Of a stretch of DNA of 64,000 nucleotides, positions 1 to 8,835 are shown piece after piece. Where the stretch lies: NCBI RefSeq assembly GCF_033439725.1, contig NW_026944389.1:186001-250000 (forward strand). Direction: 5' to 3'. Source of the DNA: Neurospora tetraspora (Eukaryota > Ascomycota > Sordariomycetes > Sordariales > Sordariaceae). Each line of letters opens with the position of its first letter. Within the stretch, counting starts at the first letter, position 1. A model generated the notes under the pieces. That model ran no database searches. It had not been told where the DNA came from and saw only the letters and a program-made list of their open reading frames with translations. A program made the position numbers and the translations under genes.

Positions 1-418
1 CCATCGTTCCCATGAGCTCCGCCATCTTGTTCATTCGCTCGGTCTGTGATTCCATGAGCACCACCATCCTGTTGATGCCCTCGGTCATTTGAATTCGATG
101 GCTTCTTTCTTCGGCTTCTTTGGCAAGTGCCTCTCTTTGCCTTCGGAACATTAGGAAGAGTTCAAGGATGCCACAAACGCCGCGCGGGATGGTGTACACA
201 AACATGTACAAAATGTTTGCAATCGAGGCGAAGAAGGAGGTGCCGGAGTAGTAAGGTTCTGGCACGAATAGGCCTGGTCCGGATGACTGGCTGGCTGTTT
301 CCGATGGTTCTGGAAGGGGGACAGTGGTGGTGGGTCTGGGCGTGGGCATTTGTTGGACAATTGTGGCCATAGTCGAGACAACCGTGAGAGCTGTGGTAGC
401 CATGGTTACGGGAGACAT
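1..418 (-). CDS. Partial small membrane protein with helical tail (runs off left edge)
   Basis: A reading frame opens at the ATG at 416-418 on the minus strand (MSPVTMATTALTVV...) and stays open for 139 codons to position 1, so the C-terminus lies outside the window. The N-terminal ~50 residues are Thr/Pro/Ser-rich. Residues ~56-90 are hydrophobic and aromatic (YYSGTSFFASIANILYMF, then VYTIPRGVCGILELFLMF) and look like one membrane segment or re-entrant hairpin. After that comes a charged helical stretch with repeated Met/Glu (RREALAKEAEERS, then MTEGINRMVVLMES) that could form a coiled coil. I do not recognise the family. Shorter frames on the other phase here are shadows. The open frame with codon-like third positions across the whole stretch supports a real gene, but intron structure and end are unknown. 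Confidence 0.6.
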   Translation of the reverse strand, partial: MSPVTMATTALTVVSTMATIVQQMPTPRPTTTVPLPEPSETASQSSGPGLFVPEPYYSGTSFFASIANILYMFVYTIPRGVCGILELFLMFRRQREALAKEAEERSHRIQMTEGINRMVVLMESQTERMNKMAELMGTM

Positions 419-1362
419 CTCAGGCACGGGATTTGTGCTTGCTTGCGATTTCTCGGTGAGTGCTTGTGGGTGCACGGGGTGGTGATGGATAATGGAAAGG
501 AAAGTTTTTGCAATGAGTAACGGGAGGCAGAGTTAAAATATTTATAACCATCAAAATTGTGAAGTTCTACCAAGTGAAGGGTTCATGGTGGGTTGTACAT
601 CGTATTGGTAAAGGGGTCCGGATAGTCCAGAGCCTCCACTTAAACCTTGAGGGCGGCATGTTGGTGGATGGAAGTTATTCTTGGCGGAGCTCAAGAGACA
701 GTGAATGGTAAAGAGGAGAAGAAAAGGGACCTTGGGATTGGGGGAAAGACCTTCCTTATATACCCACGGGACAGTCCATCAAGTTTGGTGTGGAGAGTTT
801 CCCATCAAGCAAGCAACATGTGGAAGTCACTGCGACGGGCGCCCATTCATGGGTTTCCCCTTTACCGGCACTCCCTTCCCAGGCATTTTCGCTGCCCTTG
901 TTTCTGTTTCTCATCTTCCGCTCTTCTCCAGACACAAGCACTTTTCTGCTGCCGCCTTTTCCAACCTCCAACACAAAACATACCTGCCTGCTGCCTCTAT
1001 GCTTGATGTCCACTATCCCACAAACGAACACGCCACAAAGGTTTGGCACCTGGTAAACAAGCATGGTGTTGAAAACGCCGAATCCCTTCTCATCTTCACA
1101 AACCCCTTCATCCACGTGACCAGTCCAGGAAACACGCTGGCATCAAGCGATATAGATGGGGCTACAGATACCTCTATCCAAGATCGAACTTCCGAGAAAC
1201 GTACCAGACGAACAGCTCACAACATAAGCGACTTCCATGTTCCAAACTCCAACCTCTTCACATCATCCCATCACCTGACACCACAAACCCAAGGTATAAT
1301 TCCTACTATCTAAACAATATCATCAACATCAGAACCAACCAAACACCACCCACCACCCCTCC
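419..1362. other. Intergenic region
   Basis: This gap of about 0.94 kb lies between the start of the left-edge gene and the stop of the gluconokinase gene. It includes an AT-rich stretch (about 534-550) that could serve the left-edge gene as a promoter element. A plus-strand frame at 705-1313 has no recognisable domain and biased composition; I treat it as chance. The last 60 bases are C-rich and flank the gluconokinase stop. Confidence 0.4.
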
Positions 1363-2353
1363 CTAATTCAACCTCAAAAAATCCCCCTCCTCCCTCCCCA
1401 TCTCCCCCCTCACCCTCTCCAAAACCTCCCTCTCCACCTCCTCCACCCCCCTCCCATCCACATCCACCACCAACACATCCTTTTCCCCTCCCTCTTCTTC
1501 CTCCTTTTTTGGGTCCGGCATCTCCAAGATGTTAAACTGGCTATGCACCAAATTCTCTCCCGCAAAATGCCCCTTTCTCTTCTGCGCCCGTTCTCTCAGG
1601 ACCTTCTCCGGCGCACTCAGGAAAATGAAGCGAACCCTTAAATCGCCGGCGTGCTCGGATCCCAAACGCAAAATGTCGCGGTAGTGACGCTTGAGGGCCG
1701 AACAGGTGATTACGAGATGCGGGGAGGATTTGGAGGTCGGTGGCGCGGCGGTTTCGTGCTCGGCTAGGGCTTGGAGCCAGCCTGCTCTGTCGGCGTCTGT
1801 CAAAGGTTCGCCGCGGGACATTTTTTCGACGTTGGCTTTTGGGTGGTACTGTGATAGTGTGAGGTGTTAGTGGGTGTGGTTGAGGTTGAGGTTGAAGTTG
1901 AAGTTGGTGATGCAGTGAGGTTGGTGATGCAGGTACCTCGGTGCAGGGACCATGTGTGAGGCTCTGAGTGGGAGGGAAAGGGTTGGGAGGTTCAAGTTGC
2001 GGCTCCCGTTGGGGTCTCGGGGATAGAGAGGGACCACGAGATGAGCCGAAGGAGGAACGGAAAGATTGCGCATGTTCCGCAAGGGCCAAAGACAGCGCCG
2101 TGCAGTGACTGCAGTTGGCTACAACCACCCCATAGGTCAGCGCAGTAAGAGGACAGAAACTCACATTATCACCCTCGACATAAGTGAAATTCAAATTCTT
2201 CGCCAACGCCTTCGCAACCGTCGTCTTTCCACATGCCGTCGGGCCCGTGACGAACCAGATCCATCTATGCTCGTTCTTCGGTTTCTTTTCGGCGGTGCCA
2301 TTTTGGTCGCGCAAGTGCCCGTCAAGGGCGGCGTCCGTGTCCCAGTCGGCCAT
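1363..2353 (-). CDS. Gluconokinase (GntK-type, P-loop kinase)
   Basis: Phosphorylates D-gluconate to 6-phosphogluconate with ATP, feeding the pentose phosphate pathway, probably in the cytosol. Two exons join in frame: 2353-2165 and 1848-1363, about 224 residues, a usual length for the family. The 316-base intron starts GTGAGT and ends CAG. Exon 1 carries the Walker A loop GPTACGKT (residues 37-44) and ends in GDN; exon 2 continues YHPKANVEKMSRGEPLTDADR, which rebuilds the family signature GDxxHPxxNxxKMxxGxPLxDxDR exactly at the junction. Further family blocks follow: VITCSALKRHYRDILR, RFIFLSA and GHFAGENLVHSQFNILE. A C-terminal acidic loop (KKEEEEGGEKD) is a lineage insertion. The start was chosen because it opens the frame shortly before the P-loop. 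Both splice sites are inferred from sequence. Confidence 0.9.
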
Positions 2354-3108
2354 GGTTGTAGGTGTTCGGCTGATGTTGATGTTGATGCTTGATAGGATGC
2401 AACGCGTGTAAGTGATAAGATAAGCGATGAGTGTAGTACTGTGTGTAACACTGAGTTGAATAGGACGTGTAGGTAGAGGCGATTATGTAGGTGGCTTGTA
2501 GGTCGTAAGAGGTATAAAGAATGTATTATGAAATCGCTTTTGTTGGTTACATGTCGATGAATGTCAAAAAGTCCAGCAAAAAGTGCATGACGTCACCTCG
2601 GTCAACTAGGTGCCGGATTTCACGAGCTTGAGCCACCGAAACTTCCCAATTCAAGACGATCCAATCAATGACGTTTTGGCAGGGGGACAATCGCTGGCTT
2701 GGCACAGGTTCTGGACATGTGCCAGTGGTGGTTGGGGTTAGGGTTTTGCAGGGGGCTTATCGGGAGCTTATCAGTTCGTTCTCAAAAAGAAAAAACAAAG
2801 ACCATCATGGACACTCCTCTGCTGTTCATCAGTGCGAAGATTACGTAGGAAGTCGCTGTGTCAATCCCGCAGTTGTTTAGTTGGAGAAGGTTCATGCAAA
2901 ATCCGATTGCAGGCAATCCCTCAATGATTACATTTTTGGCCACAAAACAGCTGTTGCTGACTACCTCGAAGAGTAGATATGGGTGCCTCTAGGAAAGATA
3001 TGGGTGTGGGTAGGTTTTCTCATCTCAAAGTCGCAGATCTTTAATTCCAAACGCTAGAAGTGACAATGTGCTCCTACAAATACAAAAACAATGACCAAAC
3101 AGTGACAC
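2354..3108. other. Intergenic region
   Basis: This 0.75-kb gap between the gluconokinase start and the stop of the next minus-strand gene shows no convincing coding sequence. It contains a relic of a transposable-element end at 2971-3021 (listed separately). A single TTAGGG near 2745 is not a telomeric array. Confidence 0.4.
2971..3021 (+). repeat. Relic end of the 540-bp TIR element family
   Basis: The stretch ending ATGGGTGTGGGTAGGTTTTC, then TC, matches the right terminus of the element at 45565-46104 almost base for base over its last ~23 bases, and more loosely before that. Only one end is present and no matching left end or target duplication was found, so this is a truncated copy. Confidence 0.55.
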
Positions 3109-4723
3109 CTACTCCTTCTCAAAGTACCCCGGAAACAACTCCTGCATGAGCCCCTCCTCGGCCAGAATCGTCTCCTTGTGCTGCGGATTCTCGTCGAAGA
3201 TCCGGTCCAACGCCTCCTGCTGGAATTTCATAAACAGCTGCCAGTGCAGCTGCTCCCGAGACAGCTTTCTGTTGTTGCCGACAGCAACGTCGGCGCCGTC
3301 GGCCGGATCCTGCTCCTCGTCCAGCAGGTACACCTCCAGCTTCGTCTTCGCTTCCGCCTGAGCGATAGCGATCAACCTGATGGCGAGTTTCTCGCCTGGT
3401 GTTCTTGCTCTCCAGCCTGCTGATTTGGACGTATCTGCAGCAATGCTGTTGCCCCCCCTACCAACACTCTTGGTCACCCGCGAGCCGCGCCCGATGACCC
3501 GGTCTAGGTTGTGCTTGGGCTTGTTCCTGGAGCCCTTGGGACGGCCCGGACCGCGCTTGACAGGAACGGCCGGTGCGGCCGGAGGGGGTGACAGTGATGG
3601 GGAAGGCTGCTGGACCTGCACGCGGGGCAGTTGCTAGTCGGGGGAGTGGGACGGTTGGCGCAAGGAGGCACCGCCAAACCTCTCGGGATCCTGCGCCTTC
3701 AACCGTTCCGACAGAAGCACTTTCTCTACCCTGGGGTCAGGTTGGACAAGAACTTGGAGCTCCCAAGTCTTTTCGAGGATGTCGGGGGCAAATTCGAGGT
3801 GCGCCACCTTCTCCATGTCCTCCTGCAGGACCTGCTGGAGTGCTGGTCCTCTTGGCTGGGAGAAGGAGAAGGGGACGGGATCTGCTGGGGCATCACCTGT
3901 TGGGGCATCACCTGTTGGGGCATCACCTGTTGGGGCATCACCTGTTGGGGAGCCACCTCCTGGGGCGGCAACTCCTCGGGCGGCACCTGCTGGGCCATAG
4001 CTTGATGCTGCGGCATCACCGAGGGCACAACCTGCTGCGGCATTGTAGGGGAAGGTACAACAGGCGCCACACCTAGAAGCTGTGGCTGAGATCCCAGACC
4101 ACGGCTGCCCAATTCCAGTGCCAGAGGGCCCAGATTGCCCGCTTCGTAAGGGCCGGGGGTGCTGGCATCCACGTTGCCCAGTAGATCATTGCTTCCGAAG
4201 TACACGTAACTGGGGGTGTTGGCATCTACGTTTCCCAGTAGATCGCTGCCAAAATAAACCAGGTTCTAAATGACAATGATGTTAGTTACTGACCATGTAT
4301 ACCATAGAGATGGCAAGATGGGCGTGAAGGTGCGGTTGGCGGGGTGATAAAAAGAAGAATGGCTCGATGGAGCGGTAGACAAACAGAGGAGGGTCTGCAA
4401 GGTGAAGTGAGGAGTACAACGGAATGGACGAGATGACCAAAGCCCAACAGCTTGGACTTGGAGGCAAGCAAAGGACAAAAGACAAAACATGATTTGATCA
4501 CAACGGCCGAGGAAAGGGGAGTTGAAGCAAAGGGAAGTGAGGAAATCATGACGAAAGGCGAAGTAATGGAAACCAGAACACGAAGAGTAAAAGATACAAG
4601 TGTAGAGGTAGAAAAGAAAGCAGAGCTTACCGAAGCCATGACCTGGAGCCGAGGCTCATTCATTATGTCGATTATTTGGTCGACGTCAAGATTGTTCTTG
4701 ACAAAGGCAGCATTGGTGGCCAT
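3109..4723 (-). pseudogene. AT-hook / Gln-Pro-rich protein, tandem copy 1 (frame broken)
   Basis: This is the left member of a tandem pair with the gene at 6462-8415. Likely exon 1 is 4723-4631 (MATNAAFVKNNLDVDQIIDI...), with a GTAAGC donor. After a 365-base intron, exon 2 runs 4265-3109. It starts with an 18-residue motif repeated twice (VYFGSDLLGNVDANTPSY and VYFGSNDLLGNVDASTPGPY), then PVVPSPTMPQQVV and QQVMP repeats. The reading frame shifts by one inside a pyrimidine-rich CCTTCT run near 3860-3880 and is stopped by a TAG at about 3634-3636, where the paralogue has CAG (SPDQQLP). Beyond it the frame continues with an AT-hook (GRPKGSRNKPK) and the tail shared with copy 2 (RVIGRGSRVTKSV...SKSA, ending ELFPGYFEKE). 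The stop fits a C-to-T change. An unrecognised intron or readthrough could rescue part of it. Function unknown; probably nuclear if expressed. Confidence 0.6.
3882..3950 (+). repeat. 15-bp tandem repeat encoding QQVMP units
   Basis: The unit CATCACCTGTTGGGG is repeated about four to five times head to tail. On the minus strand it encodes repeated QQVMP pentapeptides of AT-hook copy 1. Such arrays vary in length between strains and could have caused the neighbouring frame shift. Confidence 0.85.
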
Positions 4724-4790
4724 GGAGCTGGTGTTGGTGAGTGGTTATGTCGTCGTTGCGGGCAACATGTGTGTGGTAAAATGGACTTAC

Positions 4791-5513
4791 GATCTTGATA
4801 AGACGAGGTGGTGTTTGACGTGCTGGGCGTCGAGGCTTGGAGTGCCCGGACGACGGGTGATCTTGATCGCGTTCCGCGCTGTCAGGCATCGGTTCGCTCT
4901 GGGCCTTAAACTGGGCGGAAGCCACCGATGCTTTGTCAAGGGGAGGGGTAGGAATAGGAGGAGGCGAGGTTTTTCTCGCGCGGGCCGCCGCCTCGAGACG
5001 CTGTCGAAAGTAATCACTCGGTGCTCCAGACTGGGCCGCTGGGGGGTTATTGAGCGGCCCTTCCGGCCCTCTCTCCTGTAGAGGTGAGGGACTGGGAGGA
5101 AGAGAAATAGGAGAAAGTGAGGAGCCCGTGGGGCCATCAGAACCCTGATCTCAGCCACGTGCTGAGCCCTTTGCGGAGCGCCGAGAGGAAAATTGTCGAG
5201 AGCGCCCACACAAGAACTGTCGAGAGAACCGACAGAAGAATTGGCGAAACCGCCAACGGCAAGATTGTCGAAAGTGTCGACGCTGCTGCAAAGAGGAGAA
5301 GTCTTGGAGAGTGGCAGAACGTGGGGATCCCTGACGGAACGGCGAGTTGTTACTCGACACAGGAGACTGCATCGCGCTCAGATGCTGGTTTGCGGTCTTG
5401 ACCACTTTGGTGAAGTTGTTGTTGCTCGTGGTCAGCGTCTGCTGTGGTGCCGGAGCAGAGGTTGTGATGACCAGATCCGGATGGTACAGCTCGTCGTTCA
5501 TGATATCAGTCAA
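4791..5513 (-). pseudogene. Decayed coding region related to the AT-hook pair
   Basis: Protein-like sequence occupies three successive minus-strand frames with no single open path. A first stretch (from ~5501, MNDELYHPDLVITTSAPAPQ...) gives way near 5290 to one with repeated Leu-Asp units (SVDTFDNLAVGGFANSSVGS, then LDSSCVGALDNF). That in turn gives way near 5140 to a Pro-rich stretch (SDYFRQRLEAAARARKTSPP...) ending at a GTAAGT donor at 4790-4785. The phrase TDIMNDEL resembles IDIMNEPR of copy 1 exon 1, and SSPVMPQEV just upstream (about 5530-5560) resembles the PVMPQ phrases of both paralogues. I read it as a damaged further copy or the damaged 5' part of copy 1. Unseen short introns are an alternative. 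Function unknown. Confidence 0.4.
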
Positions 5514-6461
5514 TGTCCGAGACCTCCTGGGCCAAAACCTCCTGCGGCATCACAGGGGAAGAAACGACGCAAGATTGGTATGACCGTCGACAGCAAGATT
5601 GGCAAGACTGTCGGAAGCATGAGGAGAAAGGTTGTTGGGTGGCGCACCCAAATGTGAGCGAAGAATGATTGTAACCAAGAAAACTGAAATGGGTAGAAGA
5701 TGTGTAAAATGATGATGAGAAGAAAAGAATCTGTTCCAAAGTCCTGGAGGGGCCGGGTTCTTATACCGGAATCCCCGTGGCCAACCCGACTTCCAATCAG
5801 TCACGGGCTTTCGATCTGCGAATGCCCTCCTTCCCTCTGTAGCTCGGTGTTCCTTCCCATGGCCTTGTGCTCCTTCTTGTCGTGATGCCCCTCCTTCTTC
5901 ATACTGGTGTGTGCCTTCTGTCTACCTATATCGCTGCCTCCCCCATCGTGGGTGGTGCGGAGCAGGGGCTCTGCCGGGCATGAGCCCGTCGGTCCCGACA
6001 GTTGCCCACTCGGAAGTCAGAAAGGGTGCAGCGCGCTTGCTGCATAAAAACATGGCAAGAGAAAACCTCAGGGCACTCCAAGGGGAATCTCAACGCGCAC
6101 ACGAGGAGGAGCGGTGGATGTACCCGTCAGAAGAAAGTATGCATGTGCCCAGAGGACCATAATCCACGTAGAGGAGGTATGGCCGGGCAGGAGGTTGACT
6201 CCCCCGGTTGTAGACGATTAACAGCAACACCATGTAAGATTACCAGATGACGGACTGCCTTTTTGTGTTCAACACCAGAAATCATCACCAGATGACTTGG
6301 CGCACCACTTTGACTTTACGCACCATTTTGTGACTTCGTGCACCAGAGTGGAAGAGTGGAAGATAGGTACCCAAATGGCGTTAGGTAGAGGTAAATATGA
6401 GAAGTCTAACAGACAAAGCCAATCGAACGTATAAAGAAAACATATCCAACAGACAAAGATC
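5514..6461. other. Intergenic region
   Basis: About 0.95 kb between the decayed block and the stop of AT-hook copy 2. The right flank of the decayed block (5514-5740) still shows PVMPQ-like and ANLAV-like phrases in different frames, so decay may extend that far. Nothing convincing was seen in 5750-6460. Confidence 0.35.
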
Positions 6462-8415
6462 TTAGCCGTTATATACCAGAGAATCCGAGCCATAATCAGC
6501 CCCAGTGTTGCCGCCTGCCGGTCTAAAACCGGGGAACAACACCATCATCCCCTCCTCGCCGATCCGCGCCCGGAGTCTCGGATCCGCGGCGAGACGGCCG
6601 TCCAAGAATTCCTGCCTCCACTTGGCCTTTACCTCCTCCTCCTCCTCCAACCTGGCCTTCCACTGCTCGTCAGACAGCTCCTCCTCGTTGGCCGGAGGCT
6701 GCCCTGACATGCGTGCGAAATGCTCCTGGTGTCGGTACCGGCGCAGGAGTCTAAACTCCGCATCGGCCTCGGCTTGCATCCTTAGGGCCAGCACGAACCT
6801 CTCCGTGAGCGTCTTGCTTGCTGATTTAGATGTATCCGGCTCAATGCTAGCGCCCCTACTGACGCTCTTGGTCACCCGCGCGCTGGAGCCGATGACCCTG
6901 TGAAGGTTCATGTTCTCCAAGGTCTTCTTATTCAGAGAGCCCTTGGGACGACCACGCTTGCGGGGAGCGTCAGCAGGGGGCGGAGACTGGGAGGGCTGAG
7001 CGGAGGACAAGGGGGGCGAGGGCTGCTGAACTCCGGCCGGTTGCTGAGCCTGGGGAGCCGGGAGTTGCTGGTCAGGGGACGGTTGGCGCGGGCGAAGACC
7101 CGCAAAGGCATCGGGATACAACGCCTTCAACTGTTCGGACAGTAGGGCGTTGGGGTCCTCTAGAGGTACTGTACGGTATTCGAGGACCCAAGTCCTCTGG
7201 AGGACATGGTCGGCAAAGTCACAGGGCTTGTCCTCCTTTTGTTGCTGGTTCTGCTGTCCCTGCTGTTGCTGCTGGCCCTGTTGTCCCTGTTGTTGGCCCT
7301 GTTGTCGCTGCTGTTGGCCCTGCCGTCCCTGCTGTTGGCCCTCTTGGTTGGGGGCAGGGGACGGGGAGGGGGACGGCATCACCGGGGAAACAACCGGCTG
7401 CGGCATCACCGGGGCAGATACAACAGGTACCACACCCACCTGCTGTGGCTGAGAGCCTAGACTACTCAGGGCATATTCCGCCGCAAGAGGGTCCAGGTTG
7501 CCCGCTTGGTACGTGCCGGGGGTGCTGGCATTCATATTACTCAGCGGGTTATTGCCAAAGACATCAACTTGAAGTAGGCCGGCGGGGTTCTAAATGATAA
7601 TGATGTTAGTTACGGACCATATATCCCATAGACATGGCAAGATGGGCGTGAGGAATGAAGATACGGTTGGCGGGGTGGTAAAAGGAAGAGTGACTCGATG
7701 GAACGGTATCATGGCCAAGAAGAGAGTCGACTGATGATCACCAAAGCCAAGCAACTTGGACTTGAAGGCAAGCAAAGGGGAAGGCCAGGAAAAGACAGGA
7801 CGTGACTGGAAGTCCGGATCACAACGTCCGAGCAAAGGGGTATTGAGCCGAAGCGAAACGGGCCCAAGGAAAGGAAACCAAGACAAGCGCGAGGTAATGG
7901 CAGCGAGGATACGAAGAGAAATAGATAACAAGTATAGAAAAGGAGGGATAACTTACCGTATTGTTGCTATTATTGTTGTTGTTGTTGTTGTTGTTGTCAA
8001 CGGCCTGAGGTCCCATGTGCTCATCGAAGTACACAAGCTCCCCAAGCGGTTGATGCCCCTCATCGTCCGCTTCCACAGAAGGAAGGGGAATGTCGCTATT
8101 GCCGTTGCCGTTGCCGTTGTCGAGGTTGGCCAACTCAGCGGGGACGATAGAGCCGGCGAGGAGGACAGGATCGGCGGGCTGGTCGAGGAAGGCGGGCTGG
8201 TCGGGGAAGACAAGCTGGTCGGGGACGACAAGCTGATCAGGGACGACAAGCTGGTCAGGGACGACAAGCTGGTCAGGGACGACAAGCTGGTCGGGGAAGG
8301 CGGGCTGGTCGGGGAAGACGGGCTCGGCGGGAACAATAGGATTGGCGGGAACGGCGACATCGCCATACGTATAGTTGGCGATGACCGTGCCCACCAGATA
8401 ATCGATGTCGGACAT
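6462..8415 (-). CDS. AT-hook, Gln/Asn/Pro-rich protein, tandem copy 2 (open)
   Basis: Two exons, 8415-7957 (MSDIDYLVGTVIANYTYGD...) and 7589-6462, join in frame through a 367-base intron (GTAAGT...TTTAG), giving 528 residues. Exon 1 contains an 8-fold hexapeptide-like repeat of the VVPDQL/PAFPDQ type and a run of nine Asn before the donor. Exon 2 carries a poly-Gln tract (residues ~237-271), a conserved block CDFADHVLQRTWVLEYRT, an AT-hook KRGRPKGS (364-371) expected to bind the minor groove of AT-rich DNA, the block RVIGSSARVTKSVSRG, and a charged helical tail (EEEEVKAKWRQEFLDGRL). No catalytic domain is visible, so a nuclear DNA-associated role is an inference from the AT-hook alone. It matches copy 1 along exon 2 and even in the intron. 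The family is not one I recognise. Confidence 0.75.
7960..8000 (+). repeat. GTT trinucleotide repeat encoding poly-Asn
   Basis: A run of GTT/ATT triplets, ending close to the intron donor of AT-hook copy 2, encodes the Asn tract on the minus strand. It is a microsatellite and likely length-variable. Confidence 0.85.
8176..8330 (+). repeat. 18-bp tandem repeat in exon 1 of AT-hook copy 2
   Basis: About eight head-to-tail 18-base units of the type CTGGTCRGGGACGACAAG keep the coding frame and yield alternating VVPDQL and PAFPDQ hexapeptides on the minus strand. The central units are nearly identical, which suggests recent expansion. Confidence 0.85.
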
Positions 8416-8835
8416 GGTTGCAGGGAAGGGGAACCAGAAAATAGAGAGAGAGGAGGAAGGGTGTTAAGAGGAGTGGGAGGTTGGTAAGGAAACAGAGGTT
8501 AAGGATCAGTATCCTAAGACTTGTGTCGTAAATTTGCTTTTTTCTGGTTGCGTTGGCGAGGAGGTGGGATGCAACGGTTAACTGGCGTTGCTGGGTGGGT
8601 TGGAGAGAAATGGGTCGAGAGAAAAAGAGAAGAGTGGACCTGACGAAGGGTTTTTGTAGATGAAAATGCTGGCAAGATATATGATATCTGAAAGCAGTTT
8701 GGACTTCGAGTTCGCAGTGTAGATCGAGAGGAATGAGAAAAAAAAAAACGGGGGTTCGACCTGGACTTTATATAGTGTAGGTAGTAGGTAATCGAAAAAA
8801 AAAATCGGAGGACAAGTGTCATTGAATTGCTCTGT
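8416..8835. other. Upstream region of AT-hook copy 2 / downstream of sirtuin
   Basis: This 420-base gap between two minus-strand genes must hold the promoter of AT-hook copy 2 and the 3' end of the sirtuin transcript. Two A-runs (8737-8750 and 8795-8804) and a TATATAG near 8770 are visible. No coding sequence was recognised. Confidence 0.4.

Noticed and set aside
705-1313. 202-codon plus-strand frame
   Set aside because: No domain, overlaps another frame on each strand, composition unlike the neighbouring genes.
2735-2755. TTAGGG-like telomeric motif
   Set aside because: A single copy inside GGGGTTAGGGTTTTG; no array.
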